64,000 bases of DNA. Source: Chloroflexota bacterium. Its GTDB lineage: Bacteria; Chloroflexota; Dormibacteria; Dormibacterales; Dormibacteraceae. Both the position numbers and the translations under genes were made by a program. Shown here piece by piece: positions 34,426 to 43,381 of the stretch. The stretch is from NCBI GenBank assembly GCA_005889135.1, contig VBEK01000123.1:1-64000 (forward strand), read 5' to 3'. Within the stretch, counting starts at the first letter, position 1, and each line of letters opens with the position of its first letter. Under the pieces are notes generated by a model. It searched no databases. It saw only the letters and a program-made list of their open reading frames with translations, and was not told the origin of the DNA.

Positions 34426-35936
34426 CAGTAGAGCTCCTCCATAGCCGGCTGCTGCGTAGGCTCGAACATCGACTCGGGGAGCTCGGCGCCGTTGGCCTTG
34501 AAGTGGTCCTGGAAGGTGGACAGCGTCCCGGTCGCCGTGTGGTAGCCGACCGCGCGGCCGTCGGGCGTGACCGCGACCTGACGGAACGCGAACAGCTCGT
34601 TCAAGCCGATCTCCCCTTCCCTCAGCCCGAAGACCTCGGCGACGCCGACGATCTTGCGCCCGCCGCCCCGCAGCCGCTCCGTCTGGACGATGACGTTGAT
34701 GGCCGACGCGATCTGGCCCCGGATCGCGCGCGACGGCAGCTCGGTACCCGCCAGCAACACCAGTGTTTCCAAACGATTGATGACGTCGCGCGGGTTGTTC
34801 GCGTGCACGGTGCTCATCGAACCGTCATGGCCGGTGTTCATCGCCTGCAGCATGTCCAGCGCCTCGCCGCCCCGCACCTCGCCGACGATGATCCGGTCGG
34901 GGCGCATGCGCAGGGCGTTGCGGACCAGGTCGCGGATCGTGATCTGACCGCGTCCCTCGACGTTGGCGGGCTTCGACTCCAGGCTGATGACGTGCACCTG
35001 GCGCAGGCGCAGCTCGGCCGCGTCCTCGCAGGTGACGATGCGCTCGGTTGCCGGGATGAACCCCGAGAGCACGTTGAGGAGGGTCGTCTTGCCCGAACCG
35101 GTCCCGCCCGACACGATGATGTTGAGGCGTGTCTTCACCGCGGCGTCGAGGTACTCGAGGATCGCCTCGCTCGAGCCGCCGGTGGTGACGATGCGCTCGG
35201 GCGTCAGCACCTCGCGGCCGAACTTGCGGATGGTCAGGCACGGGCCGTAAATCGCGACCGGCGGGATGACGACGTTCACGCGCGATCCGTCCTTGAGGCG
35301 TGCGTCGCACATCGGCTCGGACTCGTCGACGCGGCGGCCGATGGTGGACACGATGCGGTCGATCACGCGGCGCAGGCTGGCCTCGTCCTCGAACGCGAGG
35401 TTTGTGAGCTCGATGCGCCCGCGCCGCTCGATGAAGATCTGCTCCGGGCGATTGACCATGATCTCGGTGATCTCGGTGTCGCGCAGCGGCGCCTCAAGCG
35501 GGCCGAGGCCGATGACCTCGTCGAACAGGATCTCGACCAGGCGCTCGCGATCGGCGGCAGTGACAAGCGCCGCGGGCGGCTTGTTGCGGAAATGGTCCTC
35601 GGTCAGCTGCGTCAGCAAGCGGCGGATGCCGGCGCGGTTGCTGATGTCGATGGCGGCGGCATGGCGGCGCAGGAGGTCGGCGTGGATCTCCGCCTTGGCG
35701 GCGGCGAGGCCCGGGCTCAGGACGGTGGGCGCTTCCGCGGGCTGGACCGGGGTCTCGATCATCACCTGCTGGGTGGCGGTCGTGCCCTCCCGCGGCACCG
35801 CCCGCCGCTCGACCGGGGCAATGCTCGGCGTGCCGTCCGCCGGCGTCGGTGCCGCCTCCGCGGGCGCGGCAGGAGCGGTTTGAGTGGCCACGGGCGCCTG
35901 CTGATAGCGGCGGTCGAAGCGCTCCGAGAGCTTCAC
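34425..35936 (-). CDS. cpaF: Tad pilus assembly ATPase CpaF/TadA
   Basis: 503-residue type II/IV secretion ATPase that powers Tad pilus assembly. A disordered Ala/Pro-rich N-terminus (1-75), an N-terminal helical domain, then the RecA-like motor with Walker A GGTGSGKT at 277-284, the Asp box TCEDAAELRL (302-311), a Walker B-like DRIIVGEVRGGEALDMLQAMNTGHDGSMSTVHAN with the His box. GTG start 35934-35936 overlaps the HEAT gene stop (GTGA). Confidence 0.94.
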   Translation of the reverse strand: MKLSERFDRRYQQAPVATQTAPAAPAEAAPTPADGTPSIAPVERRAVPREGTTATQQVMIETPVQPAEAPTVLSPGLAAAKAEIHADLLRRHAAAIDISNRAGIRRLLTQLTEDHFRNKPPAALVTAADRERLVEILFDEVIGLGPLEAPLRDTEITEIMVNRPEQIFIERRGRIELTNLAFEDEASLRRVIDRIVSTIGRRVDESEPMCDARLKDGSRVNVVIPPVAIYGPCLTIRKFGREVLTPERIVTTGGSSEAILEYLDAAVKTRLNIIVSGGTGSGKTTLLNVLSGFIPATERIVTCEDAAELRLRQVHVISLESKPANVEGRGQITIRDLVRNALRMRPDRIIVGEVRGGEALDMLQAMNTGHDGSMSTVHANNPRDVINRLETLVLLAGTELPSRAIRGQIASAINVIVQTERLRGGGRKIVGVAEVFGLREGEIGLNELFAFRQVAVTPDGRAVGYHTATGTLSTFQDHFKANGAELPESMFEPTQQPAMEELY

Positions 35937-36769
35937 CGCGCGACCGCCCGCCTGACCAGCCTGCGGTGGGCTCGCTCCGCCGCGGTCTTAACCTGCCCGT
36001 CAGGGTCGGACAGCGCGAGCCGCTTCAGCCCGTCGGCGGCGGCCCGGTCGCCGATGGAGGCCAGGGCCTTGCAGGCGGCCTTGCGCACCTGGGTCGGCCA
36101 GCGGCGGTCGTGGGCGATGCCGAGCAGGGGCGAGACCCGCAGCACGTCGCAGCGCAGCCCGCACGCCAGCACCGTGGCCACCGCGGTGCGCTCGCTCTCA
36201 GGCTGGCGCATGAGGGCCTCGATGTCCACGTCGGCGGCGGCTCGCGAGAGCGCGATCGCCAGGCGATAGAGGGGGATCCTGTCCGCCGACGCGATCAGGA
36301 CCTCGACAGCCCTCCCGCCTCCGAACTGGGCCAGGGCGCGGACGGCCGCGTCGCGCACGCGTGGGTTGGGATCGGCGACGAGGTCGCCGATCCAGATCGT
36401 GGCATCGGTCAGCCGGGCGGCGCCGCAGATTCGGGCTGCCGAAGCCCGGATCACCGGGTTCGGGCTGGTCAGCGAGTTCAGCAGCTCGTCGTGGAGGCCA
36501 GAGCGCTGGAACAGGTCGTGCAACATCCGGTGGCCCATGACGCCCACCCCTGGGCGGGTCAGCGCCGCCTGCAGGATCCCCGCCACAGCGCTGGGTTCGG
36601 CGAGGAGCTCGGTTGCCGTGGCGTTGAGCACGGCCGCCCGCTCGCCGTCGAGGGCCGTGTTGACCACCCGCTCGACGCGCCCGGCCACTCGGGACCGGCC
36701 GGTGGCGCGGGGCACCGCCTGGAGGGCCGGACGTGTATTCGAGCCATTGCTGCGATGCTGGGAGTCCAT
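35933..36769 (-). CDS. HEAT-repeat protein in the Tad locus
   Basis: 278 residues of repeated helical pairs (RASAARICGAARLTDATIWIGDLVADPNPRVRDAAVRALAQFGG, then PTQVRKAACKALASIGDRAAADGLKRLALSDPDGQVKTAAERA), the HEAT/armadillo pattern. No signal peptide or catalytic motif; a cytosolic scaffold is the simplest role. First gene of the minus arm of the Tad locus, directly coupled to cpaF. ATG start 36767-36769. Confidence 0.78.
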   Translation of the reverse strand: MDSQHRSNGSNTRPALQAVPRATGRSRVAGRVERVVNTALDGERAAVLNATATELLAEPSAVAGILQAALTRPGVGVMGHRMLHDLFQRSGLHDELLNSLTSPNPVIRASAARICGAARLTDATIWIGDLVADPNPRVRDAAVRALAQFGGGRAVEVLIASADRIPLYRLAIALSRAAADVDIEALMRQPESERTAVATVLACGLRCDVLRVSPLLGIAHDRRWPTQVRKAACKALASIGDRAAADGLKRLALSDPDGQVKTAAERAHRRLVRRAVAR

Positions 36770-36784
36770 CTGGGGGGCGCGCGC

Positions 36785-36791
36785 TACAGTA
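36785..36791. promoter_or_regulatory. Overlapping divergent -10 boxes of the Tad locus
   Basis: The 7-base TACAGTA gives TACAGT on the plus strand (36785-36790, toward the CpaE-like gene) and TACTGT on the minus strand (36786-36791, toward the HEAT gene); both fit TANNNT. If real, the two arms are transcribed from one overlapping bidirectional promoter and polymerases would compete. Confidence 0.4.
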
Positions 36792-36859
36792 TCCGCGTTT
36801 TGAACGCCCGCGAGGCCCCCGAAACGTTACAGCGGGCGCGGGAGGAAGAGGGAAAAAAC

Positions 36860-38101
36860 GTGGGCGCCAGCGGCGGCCGCACCGCCAACGACCAGGGCCC
36901 GTCCGCGCTGCAGATGCGGATGCGGATCCTGGAGATGTCGGCCGTTTTCTCAGAGCTCGGCGACGGCGTTTTGCGGGCCGTGGCCCGGCGGATGCGCCCC
37001 GTGGGCCTGAAGTCCCGCGACACCCTGCGCCTGGGCGGCCAGGGTGGAGACGTCGTCGTGTTCCTTGCTTCGGGCCAGGTGGAGGAGTCGATCACCGACT
37101 CGGCGGGCAAGGTCTTGCTTACCCGGCGACCGGCGCCCGGCGACCTGGTGATCCTCCCCGCCGCCCGCACGGGAGATCGGTACGTGACGAGCATCTTCGG
37201 GCTGACGGACGCCGTCCTCCTGACCCTGGACCGGGACGGCCTGCTCGAGGGCCTGGCGGCGGACGTGGAGAAGGTGGCGGTGACGCTGGACAAGCTGTGG
37301 GAGCAGGAGCTCGCAGCCGCGGCGGCGATGGCGGCCCAGACCGCCTCGGGGACCGCGGCGGCCATCGTCGCCATGTTCTCAGCCAAGGGGGGCGCCGGGA
37401 CGACGACGCTGGCCATCAACACCGCGGCGGCGCTGGCGCGCAAGTTCCCGCGACAGGTGCTCCTCATCGATCTCGCCGCCCCGTTCGGGCACGCAGCGCT
37501 GTTTGCCGACCTCATCGCCACCGGCTCGGTCGCGAGCGCTTCGAAGGCGGCGCCGCCAGACTTCGAGACAGTGCTCCGGGGGAACATCGTCAACCACCGG
37601 AGCGGCATGGGCGTCCTGCCGGGCACGCTGCGTCCAGAAGAGGTCGACACCCTGACCGGGGATCTGGTCGGCCGCGTTCTTGATGCGGTGGTCTCGTGGC
37701 AGAAGGTGATAGTCGTCGACGTCGGCACGTCGCTGGGGGAGGCGGCGCTGGCGGTGATCGAGCGCGCGGAGTCCCTCGTGATCGTGATCCCGCCGGAGAT
37801 CGCCGCCATGACCGACGCGCGGCGGTCGCTGGCGATCTTTCGCGACATCATGAACGTCCCCGACAACCGTGTTGAGCTGGTGCTCAACCAGCGCTCGCCC
37901 CACCCGCCCCTGGACAGGGCCGCGGTGGAGTCGATCCTCGGCCGCAGGATGTCGGTCGTCGTCGGCTTCGACGACTCTCGACCGGAGGACTCGACGCTGG
38001 CGGGGGGGCTGGTGATCCAGCACGACCCGTCCTCGATCGTGTCCCGGGGTGCGACCGAGGTCGCGCGCGTGATCCTCTCGAGCCTAAAGCTTGATGCGTG
38101 A
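36860..38101 (+). CDS. CpaE/TadZ-like ATPase with N-terminal cNMP-binding-like domain
   Basis: 413 residues. N-terminal region (about 21-150) has the cyclic-nucleotide-binding beta-barrel pattern (MSAVFSELGDGVLRAVARRMRP...GGDVVVFLASGQVEE...PAPGDLVILPAA), followed by a MinD/ParA fold with a deviant Walker A KGGAGTTT (176-183), typical of TadZ/CpaE where the signature Lys is lost, and LLIDLAAPFGHAALFADL. Likely localises the Tad machine. Start: GTG 36860-36862, with GAGGG seven bases upstream; a TTG at 36800 is possible. The long frame upstream is an antisense shadow of the HEAT gene and cpaF. Confidence 0.83.
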   Translation: MGASGGRTANDQGPSALQMRMRILEMSAVFSELGDGVLRAVARRMRPVGLKSRDTLRLGGQGGDVVVFLASGQVEESITDSAGKVLLTRRPAPGDLVILPAARTGDRYVTSIFGLTDAVLLTLDRDGLLEGLAADVEKVAVTLDKLWEQELAAAAAMAAQTASGTAAAIVAMFSAKGGAGTTTLAINTAAALARKFPRQVLLIDLAAPFGHAALFADLIATGSVASASKAAPPDFETVLRGNIVNHRSGMGVLPGTLRPEEVDTLTGDLVGRVLDAVVSWQKVIVVDVGTSLGEAALAVIERAESLVIVIPPEIAAMTDARRSLAIFRDIMNVPDNRVELVLNQRSPHPPLDRAAVESILGRRMSVVVGFDDSRPEDSTLAGGLVIQHDPSSIVSRGATEVARVILSSLKLDA

Positions 38102-38588
38102 GGGCTTGCGGGGCCGCGGCGGTCAGGCCCTCGTCGAGCTTGCGATCTCGCTCCCCATCCTCGTGATCCTGGTCGCCGGAGTCCTCGAGCTTGGCCGTGG
38201 CTACTCGTTCGCAATGGAAACGTCGGACGCGGCGCGCGATGCGGCCAGGTACGTGGCCGGAAAGACCGCGACCACGAACGGACCCGGCCTCGCGGCGATG
38301 TGCAGCCTCGTGACGGCAGACCTCGCGGTGGTCACCACCAGCGTCTCTTGTCCGACGCAGGTCAGTCACGCGCCGCCGTTCGTCGCGGGGGTCGACTACA
38401 CCAAGCCGGTCGCCGGGCAGGCCGTCGTGGCGGTCTACTGCGGGACAAGCCTGAACTGCACGGGGTCGATTCCGACGCTCTACCAGTCGGAGGTCGACGT
38501 CTACGTCTACTACGGGTTCAGCGACCTCAACATCCTGGGCGGCGGCATCACGATCACGGGGTCGAGCCGAGCCACCACGGCCTGGTAG
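38094..38588 (+). CDS. TadE-like pseudopilin 1
   Basis: 164 residues. Short basic N-terminus (REGLRGRGGQ) then ALVELAISLPILVILVAGVLELGRGYSFAMETSDAARDAARYVAG, the TadE motif with the conserved Glu near the start of the helix. Minor pseudopilin of the Tad pilus, inserted in the membrane and possibly cleaved by the A24 peptidase at 17.6 kb. ATG 38094-38096 overlaps the end of the CpaE-like gene. Confidence 0.88.
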   Translation: MREGLRGRGGQALVELAISLPILVILVAGVLELGRGYSFAMETSDAARDAARYVAGKTATTNGPGLAAMCSLVTADLAVVTTSVSCPTQVSHAPPFVAGVDYTKPVAGQAVVAVYCGTSLNCTGSIPTLYQSEVDVYVYYGFSDLNILGGGITITGSSRATTAW

Positions 38589-38592
38589 GGCA

Positions 38593-39210
38593 ATGAGATT
38601 CGGCAAGACCGGGCAGGCGCTCCTCGAGTTCGCTCTGATCGCGCCCGCCCTCTTCCTCCTGATCGGCGCGACGGTCGACCTCGGCCGCGGGATGCTCATC
38701 TACACGATGCTCCAGGGAGCGTCGCGCGATATGACGCGCCAGGCCGTGCTCGGCTACTACAGCGGCTCCAACACGCTCCCTCCGACCTGCACCGCCCTCG
38801 CCACCCCGTGCACGCTCGGCCCGCTGACCAATGGCCCCCACCAGCTGGACCCGCTCGGAATGTCGGTCGTCTACCAGGACTCGACCGCGATCAGCAGCGC
38901 ACCCGCATATGGCACCTTCACCGCCAACGTCAACCCGCTGCAGCCTGGGACCATCGCGCTGACGGGCGCCATCAACCCCGGCACGGTCTACGTATTCGTC
39001 TACGAGCTCGACGCGACACCGGGCAACCCGAACCCGCGGTGGAGCTGCCCTTCGTGCGCCGGCGTCAGCGGCGCCGCGGTGCGCACGTCGGGGCACCAGC
39101 TCGTCGTCGTCGACCTGAAGCTGCAGTGGAAGCCGGTCCTGAACACGCTGCTCGGCATCCCGAGCACGATCACGTTCGACTCGCAGTCCGTCGCCAGGCT
39201 CGAGTTCTGA
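38593..39210 (+). CDS. TadE/TadF-like pseudopilin 2
   Basis: 205 residues with the same layout: KTGQALLEFALIAPALFLLIGATVDLGRGMLIYTMLQGASRDMTRQAVLG, then an exported Cys-containing region (four Cys: TCTALATPC, SCPSC). Lies 4 bases after pseudopilin 1, and its stop overlaps the next ATG (TGATG). Confidence 0.87.
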   Translation: MRFGKTGQALLEFALIAPALFLLIGATVDLGRGMLIYTMLQGASRDMTRQAVLGYYSGSNTLPPTCTALATPCTLGPLTNGPHQLDPLGMSVVYQDSTAISSAPAYGTFTANVNPLQPGTIALTGAINPGTVYVFVYELDATPGNPNPRWSCPSCAGVSGAAVRTSGHQLVVVDLKLQWKPVLNTLLGIPSTITFDSQSVARLEF

Positions 39211-41543
39211 TGCGGACGGCACGACAGCAGTCCGGGCAGGTCCTGGTCATCGTCGCGGTGTGGCTGGTGGCGCTCATCGGTTCCGCGTCTTTGATCCTGC
39301 TGACCGGCTCGGTCGAATGGCAGCGCAACCAGCTCCAGCAGCTGGCCGACCAGACCGCGCTGGACGCGGCCATGAAGATCGCCGTGGGCTGCACTCCGGG
39401 CTCCGCGAGCACCGTCATCACCGAGGCGGACAACTTCCTCGCCACCCAGCGGACGCGCACCGGCTCCCTGAACATCGGCGCGGGCACCTGCGCGGGCGGC
39501 TACACGGGCACCGACACGTTCGCCACCGGGCTGACAGCGACTTACCACTACCCGTACCTGACCCACCAGCAGCAGGTCGAGGTCGTCCTCACGCTTGCGC
39601 TGCCCATCTCGTTTGGCAGCTACATGGGCGCGTCGAACACCAACGTCACGCGCCGGGCCGTGGCGCAGCAGCTGAGCGCGTCCGCGCCGACCGTCTCGGC
39701 GACGACGCTGTCGTGCACCGGCGGCCAGGTCAACGTCCGGGGCAGCGTGGTCGCCTCGAACACGATCAGCCTCAGCGGCTCATGCGCGCTCTACACGCAC
39801 GCGCGCCTCGACGCGTCCTCGAGCACCTACTCCGACCTCGGCAGCGTGTCGGTCTACAACGGCGGCCAGACGTGGGTCGGCGGGGGCGGCTCCTGCGTCG
39901 CCGGGTCGAACTCGGGATCCACCAACGCGGTGTGCGCCGACGGCTCCGAGCTGTCCGGCCACCTGGCAATGTCGTGCGGAGCGGGCGGCACGAGCGCCTT
40001 CCTCTCCGCTGGCGTGGCCGCGGTCCACCCGAACCCGTGCGCCGCGGGCACGGCCCCGCAGCCGGTGCCGGCGCTTGCGACGACGCTGCCCCCAGAGCCC
40101 AACACCGACCCTGCGGCGATCGCCACCCTGCAGAACAGCGCCGGCGGGCCGCTCGGCGCGGCGTGCACCGCAGGCGCCGTCTATCCCAACATCACCGCGG
40201 GGGGCACAGTCGTCGGCACCGGACTCGGACCTTCGCCCGCCAGCCGTGACGCGAGCGGTTTCTACCACTTCAAGCCGAGCTGCTACGGCTACCTGGACCT
40301 GACGTCGGTGGCGGGCGGCATCTCCGCCCGCCAGATCGGCGCCGAGAGCGCCCGCCAGCGGCACTTCGTCACGGCGACTCTTCCGGCCGTCAGCCAGGCG
40401 GGCACTCTGCTCGTCGCCACGGTGTCCGCGGAGACCACGCCCAACAAGTTCACCGCCTCCGCGGGCTGGGTCTCGGCGGCGGAGGCAAACCAGCCCGGCG
40501 AGGGGCGAAGCGAGATCTGGTACTACCCGAACAACCCCGGGGGCATCAGCAGCGTCACCTTCACCATGAACCCCGCGACGATCAACGGAAACGCACAGAT
40601 CAGCGAGTGGCTGGGCGTCACCACCGTTAACCCCCTCGACCAGTGGGGCGCGCTGCCCGTTGCGGTGCCCACGACGACGACGACCATCTCGACAAACGGC
40701 GCGTTGAGCCAGACCGGCGAGCTCGTGATCACGATCGACGGCTTTCAGAACCTTCCGGGCCAGACGTTCACCCGGGCCGCGGGGTGGACCGGCATGGTCA
40801 CCGACGTCACCAACGGCTACGGCTCCGAGTACCGCCTGGACCTGCCCGCGGCCGTCGCATCCGAGAACCTGACCGCGGGCATCGCCTCGCTCTGGGCGAA
40901 CGGGATCGCCGCGTTCAAGCCCGCGGGCAGCGGCGGCGGCGCGGTCCTGGACCCCGGTTTCTACCACTTCAACGGCTCGGGCTTTGCGGGAGGCGGAGGG
41001 ATCTGCCTCGACGGGGGTCAACTGCTGGCCCGCGACGTGACGATCGAGTTCGTCAACCAGGCCGGGTTCTCGACCGGCACCTGCGCCGTCGGCGGAGGGG
41101 CCAGCTGCACCGCCGCCACGTGCCAGTTCGGGTCCGTGCCCTGCTCGCTGTCGGCCTGCCCGCCCAACGCGGTGGCGGACTCGGCGGGCGGCGGGTACAC
41201 CTGGTTTGCCGCGCCGTGCAGCCAGGCCCCGGCGGGCGACGCCAGCTGCCCAGGCTCGGCGTGGTGCCCCGTGGGCGACCGCGCCTGCTGGAACCTGCTG
41301 GTCTGGGCGCCCGCCTCGAACACCGGTCAGATCGCGATCACGGGCACGGTGGCCGAGAACTGGCTTCTCGGCTCGGTCTACTGGCCGGGCACGTGCACCT
41401 ACGCCGACAACGGCCTCAGCGTCCTGGCGGGGACGATCTCGTGTGGGACGCTGAGCCTCTCCGCCGCCGCGGGGGCGGGGACCGCGATCGGGAGCGACTA
41501 CGGCATCAGCACGGCCGTGGTCGAGGCGGTGCTCATCGAGTGA
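39210..41543 (+). CDS. TadG-like exported protein with an adhesin-like insert
   Basis: 777 residues. N-terminal TadG pattern: QQSGQVLVIVAVWLVALIGSASLILLTGSVEWQRNQLQQLADQTALDAAM, then a long Gly/Ser/Thr- and Cys-rich outer region. Around residues 385-575 is a separate beta-sandwich-like stretch (TLPAVSQAGTLLVATVSAE, then SSVTFTMNPATINGNAQISEWLGV, then TTTTTISTNGALSQTGELVITIDG) resembling domains found in bacterial surface proteins. Two similar DPGFYHFNGSGF/ASGFYHFKPSCY segments flank it. ATG 39210-39212 overlaps the previous stop. Far longer than typical TadG; probably surface-exposed. Confidence 0.8.
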   Translation: MRTARQQSGQVLVIVAVWLVALIGSASLILLTGSVEWQRNQLQQLADQTALDAAMKIAVGCTPGSASTVITEADNFLATQRTRTGSLNIGAGTCAGGYTGTDTFATGLTATYHYPYLTHQQQVEVVLTLALPISFGSYMGASNTNVTRRAVAQQLSASAPTVSATTLSCTGGQVNVRGSVVASNTISLSGSCALYTHARLDASSSTYSDLGSVSVYNGGQTWVGGGGSCVAGSNSGSTNAVCADGSELSGHLAMSCGAGGTSAFLSAGVAAVHPNPCAAGTAPQPVPALATTLPPEPNTDPAAIATLQNSAGGPLGAACTAGAVYPNITAGGTVVGTGLGPSPASRDASGFYHFKPSCYGYLDLTSVAGGISARQIGAESARQRHFVTATLPAVSQAGTLLVATVSAETTPNKFTASAGWVSAAEANQPGEGRSEIWYYPNNPGGISSVTFTMNPATINGNAQISEWLGVTTVNPLDQWGALPVAVPTTTTTISTNGALSQTGELVITIDGFQNLPGQTFTRAAGWTGMVTDVTNGYGSEYRLDLPAAVASENLTAGIASLWANGIAAFKPAGSGGGAVLDPGFYHFNGSGFAGGGGICLDGGQLLARDVTIEFVNQAGFSTGTCAVGGGASCTAATCQFGSVPCSLSACPPNAVADSAGGGYTWFAAPCSQAPAGDASCPGSAWCPVGDRACWNLLVWAPASNTGQIAITGTVAENWLLGSVYWPGTCTYADNGLSVLAGTISCGTLSLSAAAGAGTAIGSDYGISTAVVEAVLIE

Positions 41544-41622
41544 CCAGGCCCCCAGAAGCGCCCTTGTTGCCTTATCTGTTGCACTCGGGCGTCCATTTTG
41601 TGAAGCTAGCGCGCGCAGTTAA

Positions 41623-42417
41623 GTGTCAATAGCCACCTCGGTCCTCGCCCGGCCCCGCCGGGGGCGCCTCTACATCGTCGTCGGCGCGGTGCTGGCGGTG
41701 CTTGCCTTTGCCCTCGCGGCCGGGATCGCAAGCCTGCCCTTGATCCAGGGCACCACAGGCGGCACCAGGATCGTCGTCGCCGGCCACGACATCAAGGCCA
41801 GGACCGTGATCACCGCCGCCGACCTCACGCTCGCCAGCTTCAACCCGGCTCCGCCAGAGGCGTTCACGGCCCTCAAGGACGTCGAGGGCAAAGGCGCGCG
41901 GGTCGACATCCCGGCCGGGCTTCCTATCACCGCCAACCTGGTCGGCCAGGCGGGAGGCCTCATCAACGAGAGCGACGTGGCCTACCTCCCCATCCCCAAG
42001 GGCTGGGTCGCGGTCACGGTGCCAACGGGCGAGCAGGTCGGCGTCGGCGGCTACGTCCAGGTCGGCGACCGGATCACGATGCTGGCCACCATCAACACGG
42101 CGGTCTTCGGCCAGAGTCCGGGCCGCAACGTCGTCCTCACCGTCTTCCGCGACGTCGACGTGCTGCGCGTCGGCCCCGCCAACGGGGGCACCACGACCGG
42201 CGTGGTGACCAGCAGCCTGACGGTGCTGATGACGAGCTGTGACTCGGAGTATCTCTTCTGGCTGCTGAACAACGCCTCCATGAAGTACGTCCTCGAGTCG
42301 TACACGGACTACGCGGGGGCGCCGACCCAGCCCGACGCCAAGTGTCCAGGCGTGTCTTCGGCGACGGGAGTCGGGCCGAAAGACATCGACAGCCGCTGGC
42401 ACTTCACGACCCACTAG
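41623..42417 (+). CDS. cpaB: Tad pilus assembly protein CpaB/RcpC
   Basis: 264 residues: one N-terminal membrane helix (about 16-37), then an SAF domain (TRIVVAGHDIKARTVITAADLTLASFNPAPPEAFTAL) and the RcpC/CpaB domain (VAVTVPTGEQVGVGGYVQVGDRITMLATI). Normally works with the secretin CpaC, which is absent here. GTG start 41623-41625; the 79 bases before it are AT-richer than average and could hold an internal promoter, but no clear boxes are seen. Confidence 0.88.
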   Translation: MSIATSVLARPRRGRLYIVVGAVLAVLAFALAAGIASLPLIQGTTGGTRIVVAGHDIKARTVITAADLTLASFNPAPPEAFTALKDVEGKGARVDIPAGLPITANLVGQAGGLINESDVAYLPIPKGWVAVTVPTGEQVGVGGYVQVGDRITMLATINTAVFGQSPGRNVVLTVFRDVDVLRVGPANGGTTTGVVTSSLTVLMTSCDSEYLFWLLNNASMKYVLESYTDYAGAPTQPDAKCPGVSSATGVGPKDIDSRWHFTTH

Positions 42418-42439
42418 CCAGGGTGGCGGGCCGCCTCCG

Positions 42440-43381
42440 ATGAGCACGGCGATCATCCTGGTCGCGGTGGCGGCGGCCTTCGGCGTGGGCCTGGTGGTCT
42501 TCGGCATCGTGCGCTCTCAGCAGACGTTCACCCCGCAGTCCTCGGTCCGCGCGTCCTACCGCACGCTGGCCGACGTGCGCGAGCAGCTGCGCAGGCGATT
42601 CGAGGCGACCGGCACGCCGGCCTGGATCGCGGGCGAAGAGCGCACCAGCCGCCTGCAGCGCGACCTTGTGAGCGCCGACCTCGAGCTGCGCCCATACGAG
42701 TTCCGGCTGATCCAGGGTGGCTTCTCCCTGCTGTTCGGCGTCATCGGACTGCTTCGCTTCGGCGTCGGACCCGAGTTCCTCGTCCTCGCCGTGATCGGCT
42801 ACGTCCTCCCTTCCATCTACCTCCGCAACCGGCGCGGCCACCGTCTGCGCCAGTTCGACGCCAACCTTCCCCGGGCCATGGAGCTGATCGCCAACTCGAT
42901 GAAGGCGGGCCAGTCGGTCGCGCAGTCGCTGGCAGCCGTCACCGACAACGCCGGTCCACCAGTCTCGGACGAGTTCGCGCTTGCGCGCCGGGAGATAGAG
43001 CTCGGCGCCTCGCTCGAGAGCGCCCTCAACAACATGGTCAAGCGAATCGGCAGCAACGACCTGCGCCTGATGGTGATGGTGATCACGATCCAGCGCTCGG
43101 TCGGCGGCGACCTGCCGGCGATCCTGATCACGCTCGCCGACACGATGCGCCAGCGCGAGGAGATGCGCTCGGAGATCATGGCCGCTACCGCCCAGTCTCG
43201 GGCCACGGCGCTGATCATCACGCTGCTGCCGATCGTGGCGGCGCTGCTTCTCTACTTCATCGTCCGCGACTACTTCCGGCCGATGCTGGTCAACCCGCTC
43301 GGCTGGGCGATGCTGATCCTCGCCGGGTTCCTCCTCTTTGTCGGCAATGTGATCATCCGGCGGCTGACGGCGATCGTATGA
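42440..43381 (+). CDS. tadB: Tad inner-membrane platform protein TadB
   Basis: 313-residue type II secretion F-domain protein: N-terminal helix (4-24), two central helices (about 93-130), the GspF domain PRAMELIANSMKAGQSVAQSLAAVTD...LGASLESALNNMVKRIGSNDLRLMVMVITIQRSVGGDLPAIL, and two C-terminal helices. Stop overlaps tadC (ATGA). Confidence 0.92.
   Translation: MSTAIILVAVAAAFGVGLVVFGIVRSQQTFTPQSSVRASYRTLADVREQLRRRFEATGTPAWIAGEERTSRLQRDLVSADLELRPYEFRLIQGGFSLLFGVIGLLRFGVGPEFLVLAVIGYVLPSIYLRNRRGHRLRQFDANLPRAMELIANSMKAGQSVAQSLAAVTDNAGPPVSDEFALARREIELGASLESALNNMVKRIGSNDLRLMVMVITIQRSVGGDLPAILITLADTMRQREEMRSEIMAATAQSRATALIITLLPIVAALLLYFIVRDYFRPMLVNPLGWAMLILAGFLLFVGNVIIRRLTAIV

Noticed and set aside
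35849-36859. A 750-residue version of the CpaE-like protein starting at 35849
   Set aside because: The first 337 residues are antisense to the HEAT gene and the start of cpaF; a ribosome-binding site precedes the GTG at 36860.
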